The notes below the pieces were generated by a model. That model did not search any database and was not told the origin of the DNA. It saw nothing but the letters and a program-made list of their open reading frames with translations. The position numbers were made by a program, and so were the translations under genes. 64,000 bases of DNA from Hymenobacter guriensis (GTDB lineage Bacteria; Bacteroidota; Bacteroidia; Cytophagales; Hymenobacteraceae): positions 62,001-126,000 of the forward strand of contig NZ_JADWYK010000006.1 in the NCBI RefSeq assembly GCF_015773195.1, read 5' to 3'. Shown piece by piece: positions 59,103 through 64,000 of this stretch (positions within the stretch are counted from its first letter, which is position 1; each line of letters begins with the position of its first letter).

Positions 59103-62100
59103 CTACTTCACCACCAGCTTCTGCGAATACAGTCCGTCAGGCGTCTGCACGGTGATGATGTACATACCGGCAGCCAGACGAGCGGCGGGCGTTACCGTCA
59201 GTTCCTGCCGGGCCTGCGTGAGGCTTATGGCCTGCTGCTGCACCGTGCGGCCGAAGCCGTCGAGGATGCGCAGCGTGCCCTGGCCGCGCAGGCCTACCGT
59301 CAGCACGCGCAGCTGGCTGCCATCCGAGGGGTTCGGATACGCCTGCATCGAGGCTTTGGCCGTCGTCGTGACTGTAACGGTTACTGCTGAGCTCAGAGCA
59401 GTACGTCCATCCAAGTCTACCTGGCGCAACCGGTAGTACGACAGGCCCTGGAAAGGCTTGGCATCGGTGGCGGCGTAGGTGTGGTAGTTGGTGGTAGTGC
59501 CATTGCCCGCTACCTGCGTCAGAGCCACAAAGTCGCGGCCGTTGAGGGAGCGTTCCACTACGAAATGGGAGCTGTTTTTCTCTGAAGCCGTAGCCCAAGC
59601 CAGCTGCACCGTAGCACCCGCGGCCTTAGCCGAGAAAGCTACCAGCTGTACCGGCAGTGGAGTCAGGTCGTTGTTGAGCGGGTTATCTACCAGGTTGGTC
59701 GAAGCCAGCGCAAACAGCGAACTGCCGTCGATGGTGGTGGCACCGGACGTTACGTAGCCAGCCGGCGCGGCGGGCGAGAATACCCCGGCGCCGCCCTCGT
59801 TCGTCCAGGTGCCACCCGATTCGGCGGGCGTACTCACGCTGGACCGGGCAATGCGTAGGTTGCTGGGCACGTTGATTTCCTCATCTTCCCGGTTGGTATT
59901 GAAACTCAGGCGCACCGTGGGCTGATTGATAGTCCCGGCAAGGGTGAAGATGCGGTAGTAGCGTACCCGCGAAAGGTTGGAAATGCGCGGGTCGGTGGTA
60001 GCTACCGGGCCCGTGGCCGACTCCTGAACCATTTCTACCAAGACTTCTGTCCCTAAGCTGCTGCCGCCCTGAGCCGTGATGATTACCGGGCGGTAGAAGT
60101 CTTCGTTGCGAATATTGTAGTTGCCCACCGGGAACGAGCGGGTGGCGTAGGCCGTGGTGGGGAATACTATAGCCAGCTTGCCCAGGATGTAGGCCCCCAG
60201 GCTCTCCCCGATTACCGGCTGCGCGCCCGTGTTGGTAAGGCGCAGGGTATTCGTGCCGGTGATAATGTTGCCGCTGTTGAGGCTGAGCAGGTTGCTTACC
60301 GTCACGTTCTGCTGCATGGTAAGGGAGCCGCTGCCTACTTTGTTCAGGTTATAGAACGTCGTAGGCTGAGTGCCGCTCAGAGTGCGAGCCAGGCTGCTCA
60401 GGAAACGAACCGTGCTGTTAGCCGGCGTGAAGGTTGCCGAGTTGGTCCAGTTGCCCTGCAGGCTGATGGTGCCGGTACCCGCGTTGAAGGTGCCCTGGTT
60501 TAGAAAGTCGCCAGTAAGCGTCAGAAGGTTGGCGTTGGCGGTATAGGTGCCCGCGTTGGTAAGGTTACCATTTACGGCTATAGGCCCGTTGCCGGCTTGC
60601 AGGGTGCCCACGTTCTTGTTGGTCAGGTTGCCGCTCACGGTCACTGCGCCATCCTGGTTGAGGGCATTGAATGCGCCCGAGTTTTCCAGATCCGTCGAAA
60701 CCGTCAGTGCTCCGTCGCCATGGTTGTAGGTTCCCGAGTTGATGAGGGTAGTACCTACGGCTACGCTGCCGTTACCGGCGGTGAGGGTACCGGCGTTGGT
60801 AAGCGTGGTGCCGATGGCAGCATTGCCCCCAGCCAGCGTCAGACTGGCACCTGTGTTGTTCACCAATGCTCCAGCCAGCGTCAGGTTACCCGAGCCCAGG
60901 TTTACGTTACCGTAGTTGGTAAACGGCTGCGCCGGGTTCAGCAGGGTTACGTTAATATTGTCGTTGTTGTTGACGGTGTTACCCACTTCAATCTGCATGT
61001 AGCCGTTCACTTGGAGCGCCACGTTGCCGAGCGACTTGGTAGCCGCCGTACCCGAGCCCGAGAAGACCAGGTTGTTGTAGATGGAGCGGGGCGGCAGCGT
61101 TACAATCAGACCGGTATATTCTACCGTACCACCCGCGCTGCTGGTGAAGTCATCGTAGTTGCCGGCCGGGAACGTTGAGGAGTTGATTTTCAACCGTCCG
61201 GTACCCGTTACCACCCCAAAGTTGTTGGAGGTGTAGCTGCTGATGTCGAGCGTACCGTTCAGCGTGAGCGAGGAAGCGCTCTGACCAGCCGCAGTCGTAT
61301 TGACCACATGGTTTGGCAGAATAACTACCGGCGTACCGGTTGTAGGGACAGTTGCTACTGCAGCGCCCGAGCCATCAGCAGTCAGCGTCCAGGTGTTTAC
61401 ATTCGACCAGGTAGCGCCGGTGGTGGTGATGTTAGCAGCAGCATTGCGGCTGTAATACACCGCTACAGTGCCAAATTCGCTGGTTGCGCCGGCGGTATAG
61501 TCGCCGTTAATGTAGTTGACCGTAGTACCAGCCGTGGTGTTAGCCAGCGCAATCTGATTTGATCCGGCAAGCACTGTACTGCTGATGCCACCTGTTGGCT
61601 CCCACTTGTTGATGAGGAAGCGGCCTGCCACGTAAGCATTGGCGGAACTGGCATCGGCCGCAGCGTACTCGTACACATGGCGGATAGCTAAACCGGCACT
61701 CGGGCTGAAGCCTGTGCTGCTTACTCGCCAGTAGTACTTCAGCTCTGTTGTGTTAGTCGCATTGGTAGTAGATGGGTGCGCCGTGTTCACGGGAGCCACC
61801 GTAATAGTGCCCGCAACGGAGTTCGTATTCAGAACATAAGAGGCCGGGGTGTACTTACCAGCTACCCCTACCGGGAATGTGAAGCTTGGCAGCGAAGAAG
61901 CCGGGAAGTATTTCTGCACGCCTCCATCGGCCACCGAGCCGTTGGTGATGATCATCTTCGAGGTAGAGAACGTACCTCCGGCAATAGCTCCTGCTGCGGT
62001 GTTGGTCAGCTTCAACAAGTTGGAGCCAATAGTCAGGTTGCCGCTCGTGAGCGTGAGTACGCCATCTATCTGCTGGGCAGCCAGGGTGGTTGCGCCGGCG

Positions 62101-64000
62101 CTGTTGGTCAGCTGCAGGTTACCAAAAATACCCGTGCCGTCACCGCCAATGGTTTGAGTTGTGGTAGGGTTCATGAGCGCTACTTTCCCAGCCCCGCTGT
62201 GCTTGGCGGAGTTTACCACGTTACCGACAACGGAAATGGTATTTCCTCCATCGGCCAGTTCGCCTTTAGTCAGTGTCAGCTGGCCATTTACACGCAGCGC
62301 GGAATTGGCAGCCAACGTCACCTTTCCACCCGACAGGGTATTGTTCACCACCAGATTAGCGAAATTGGTAACGTTAGTTCCAACACCTGCTACTATTTGG
62401 TTAGCGCCTGAGCCGTTCAGTGTGGTCGTTTGCGAGGCACTTTGCGCCCGGTAGCCTCCAGTCGTCAGATCTGTGGTGGTAGCCGTGTTGTTGTTCGTGA
62501 AGTTGCCGGCAACGGATACATCCAGGCTGTTGGCATCGAACACGGAGGTAGCGTTACCAATCGTGAGGTTGCCTTTCAGCGTGAGCGGATTCTGCAGGAG
62601 CTGAGCGGTATTGGTGCCGTTTTCAACCTTCAGACTGTACAGCGGCACAGTAGTATCCAGCTTAATGAGTGTTGATGTACTGGTGCCATTCGTACCCAAA
62701 ATCACTTCGCCCCCGGTTACGGTGCTGGTAGCCGGATGCAGGTACACTTCCGCCGTGGCACTGGTAGTACCCAGGTTTTTCTGAACGTTAAGCGTGCCGC
62801 CCGTCATAGTGAAACTACCCGAGTTGAGCACCTCAAACATAGAGCGAGTGGTATTGAAGGTGGTTCCTCTCACAACTACTTCGCCCCCACTTTGTGAGTA
62901 TATCAGGGAGCCTTGGGTTGTCGTCGTTGGGCGGCGAATCTGACCGGCTACATTTAGAGTACCATCCTGCACAACAATTTCCGGCTGGGTAGCGCCTGAG
63001 TATTCTATGCTCTGGCCTACATTGATGGTACCTTGCAGCGCACTCAGGCGGCCATCCAGTTGGGTGGTAGCCCCCGTGGCCAAGTTGATAATCGCACCAG
63101 CGCCGTTGACAGCCAGACCAGCCGTGCTGCCAATCGTGTATGCGTTGGTATTTACTTTAATTGTGGCGTCTGGTTTGGCGAAGCTGAAGGTACCATTGGT
63201 GAGTACCAGCCAGTTGTCAGAACCATCCGGTACCGTCAGGGTACCGGCTACGTCCAGGGTGAGCGTAGGTGTGCGGGAAGTGCCTTTATCTACTGTTACT
63301 GCGTTCAGCGTGGTGGCAGCCCCAGCGTTGGTACCTGTTACTTTCTGGTTGGTAGCGCCGGTAAAGGTTACATTCACTTTGCCGGTTACGCCGGCAGGAG
63401 CCAGCGCAAACGTACCGTTATTGATAACGCTGCCCCCAATTTTCAGGCTGTGCATTACCGTACCGGCCGAAAAGCCGAATGTAGCAGCAGTGCTTACTTT
63501 CACGCTGTCGTCAACTGTTACGTTCCGCACCACCGCTGTGGTGTTGTAGAGTAGGCTACCGAGCTTTACATCAATATTCCCGTCTATCACCAGGTCCCCG
63601 GCGGCAGCCCCGCTCATGCGTGCTGTTCCGGTGAAGCCAGCTCGGGTGCCCGCCGACAAGTGGTTGTAAATCCGCAGGCTCTGCCCGGGCAACGTGATAA
63701 GGCGCCCAGAGCCTGGATTCAGTACCAAGTTATAATAGGAAGTAACCGAATTCATAGGTAGGGTGAAATCTGTACCAGTTGAGTAATACTCAACCGTACC
63801 ACCCTGAGCACCTAGGAAATTGGCAAAGTCGCCGCCGGGGAAAGGTGCTGTAGCGGCAGTAGTGGAAATCCGCAAGGTGCCGGAGCCCTGTACTACTTCC
63901 TCAGGCAAGGAACCGAAGTTGTGCCCGGTAGTAGTCCCCAGATCCAGTACGGCGCCCTTGTCAATCTGCAGGCTACCCGAGGTAGCACCATTAGCCGTAA
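59103..64000 (-). CDS. T9SS-secreted repeat-rich adhesin (C-terminal part, cut by window edge)
   Basis: At least 1,632 residues; the frame stays open to the edge at 64000, so the N-terminus is outside. Most of it is threonine, asparagine, glycine and valine-rich, built of short beta-strand repeats (NLTNAGTYTANANLLTLTGD, NQGTFNAGTGTISLQGNW), as in beta-helix adhesins. The end has a fibronectin-like part (AFSAKAAGATVQLAWATASE ... ERSLNGRDFVAL) and a type A T9SS sorting domain (AYPNPSDGSQLRV ... GMYIITVQTP). It would be exported and fixed to the cell surface. Specific ligand unknown. Confidence 0.9.
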   Translation of the reverse strand, partial: TANGATSGSLQIDKGAVLDLGTTTGHNFGSLPEEVVQGSGTLRISTTAATAPFPGGDFANFLGAQGGTVEYYSTGTDFTLPMNSVTSYYNLVLNPGSGRLITLPGQSLRIYNHLSAGTRAGFTGTARMSGAAAGDLVIDGNIDVKLGSLLYNTTAVVRNVTVDDSVKVSTAATFGFSAGTVMHSLKIGGSVINNGTFALAPAGVTGKVNVTFTGATNQKVTGTNAGAATTLNAVTVDKGTSRTPTLTLDVAGTLTVPDGSDNWLVLTNGTFSFAKPDATIKVNTNAYTIGSTAGLAVNGAGAIINLATGATTQLDGRLSALQGTINVGQSIEYSGATQPEIVVQDGTLNVAGQIRRPTTTTQGSLIYSQSGGEVVVRGTTFNTTRSMFEVLNSGSFTMTGGTLNVQKNLGTTSATAEVYLHPATSTVTGGEVILGTNGTSTSTLIKLDTTVPLYSLKVENGTNTAQLLQNPLTLKGNLTIGNATSVFDANSLDVSVAGNFTNNNTATTTDLTTGGYRAQSASQTTTLNGSGANQIVAGVGTNVTNFANLVVNNTLSGGKVTLAANSALRVNGQLTLTKGELADGGNTISVVGNVVNSAKHSGAGKVALMNPTTTQTIGGDGTGIFGNLQLTNSAGATTLAAQQIDGVLTLTSGNLTIGSNLLKLTNTAAGAIAGGTFSTSKMIITNGSVADGGVQKYFPASSLPSFTFPVGVAGKYTPASYVLNTNSVAGTITVAPVNTAHPSTTNATNTTELKYYWRVSSTGFSPSAGLAIRHVYEYAAADASSANAYVAGRFLINKWEPTGGISSTVLAGSNQIALANTTAGTTVNYINGDYTAGATSEFGTVAVYYSRNAAANITTTGATWSNVNTWTLTADGSGAAVATVPTTGTPVVILPNHVVNTTAAGQSASSLTLNGTLDISSYTSNNFGVVTGTGRLKINSSTFPAGNYDDFTSSAGGTVEYTGLIVTLPPRSIYNNLVFSGSGTAATKSLGNVALQVNGYMQIEVGNTVNNNDNINVTLLNPAQPFTNYGNVNLGSGNLTLAGALVNNTGASLTLAGGNAAIGTTLTNAGTLTAGNGSVAVGTTLINSGTYNHGDGALTVSTDLENSGAFNALNQDGAVTVSGNLTNKNVGTLQAGNGPIAVNGNLTNAGTYTANANLLTLTGDFLNQGTFNAGTGTISLQGNWTNSATFTPANSTVRFLSSLARTLSGTQPTTFYNLNKVGSGSLTMQQNVTVSNLLSLNSGNIITGTNTLRLTNTGAQPVIGESLGAYILGKLAIVFPTTAYATRSFPVGNYNIRNEDFYRPVIITAQGGSSLGTEVLVEMVQESATGPVATTDPRISNLSRVRYYRIFTLAGTINQPTVRLSFNTNREDEEINVPSNLRIARSSVSTPAESGGTWTNEGGAGVFSPAAPAGYVTSGATTIDGSSLFALASTNLVDNPLNNDLTPLPVQLVAFSAKAAGATVQLAWATASEKNSSHFVVERSLNGRDFVALTQVAGNGTTTNYHTYAATDAKPFQGLSYYRLRQVDLDGRTALSSAVTVTVTTTAKASMQAYPNPSDGSQLRVLTVGLRGQGTLRILDGFGRTVQQQAISLTQARQELTVTPAARLAAGMYIITVQTPDGLYSQKLVVK

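Overview
The window looks like chromosomal DNA of a GC-rich member of the Bacteroidota, most like Hymenobacter or a close relative in the Cytophagales. The support is: three proteins with Bacteroidota-type secretion (T9SS) or adhesin architecture; promoters of the TTTG-N19-TAnnTTTG type and no clear Shine-Dalgarno sequences; a one-protein hybrid two-component regulator ending in an AraC domain; a short NuoG; and many intergenic palindromes of the 'GTCATGCTGAGC...GAAGCATCTC' type. The genus is an inference. No rRNA, tRNA, CRISPR array or transposase gene was seen.

Layout. Positions 1-2456 hold a DUF2243 membrane protein (cut by the left edge), a small membrane protein, a subclass B1 metallo-beta-lactamase with all zinc ligands, and a DUF808 membrane protein. 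Positions 2771-6624 are accessory: an unknown secreted protein, a 618-bp gene-free stretch with a 22-bp triplet and a ten-unit 21-bp tandem array, a helical hypothetical protein, and an AT-rich patch with DUF4238 and DUF5713-like genes. Positions 6879-16814 carry clpB, a HupE/UreJ-like membrane protein, an M1 aminopeptidase, small lipoproteins, a PH-domain protein and an orphan KDPG aldolase.

Positions 16928-23581 are a urease locus. ureD is on the plus strand and converges on a minus-strand cluster that reads nickel-transporter-like gene, fused ureAB, ureC, (lipoprotein), ureF, ureG. No ureE is present, and palindromic repeats have entered the cluster at two points, one of them enclosing a small gene. 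Positions 23733-31048 carry NDH-2, a CarboxypepD_reg-like protein, a small run of ArsR regulator / thioredoxin-like ferredoxin / HAD nucleotidase, and a TPR-kinase-receiver-AraC hybrid regulator. It lies upstream of a 3,244-residue secreted multidomain protein (31353-41087).

Positions 41434-46786 hold a dNMP-kinase-like gene, pruA and a secreted GH18 chitinase. A small gene broken by two apparent frameshifts lies at 46927-47247. Positions 47380-55808 are nuoABCDEFGHIJ behind a consensus promoter; the run ends in a terminator after nuoJ, so nuoKLMN must lie elsewhere if complex I is complete. The right end carries an ECF sigma factor with its membrane partner, a MaoC-like hydratase, a second unrelated 21-bp tandem array (58277-58444), and the C-terminal 1,632 residues of another T9SS adhesin that runs off the window.

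How the parts connect: NDH-2 and complex I are two entry points to the respiratory chain; pruA supplies glutamate from proline; urease with its Ni importers supplies ammonia; chitinase and adhesins are exported through T9SS. The least explained structures are the two 21-bp arrays, the palindrome-enclosed gene inside the urease cluster, the double-frameshift gene, and a duplicated unnamed module in the giant protein.
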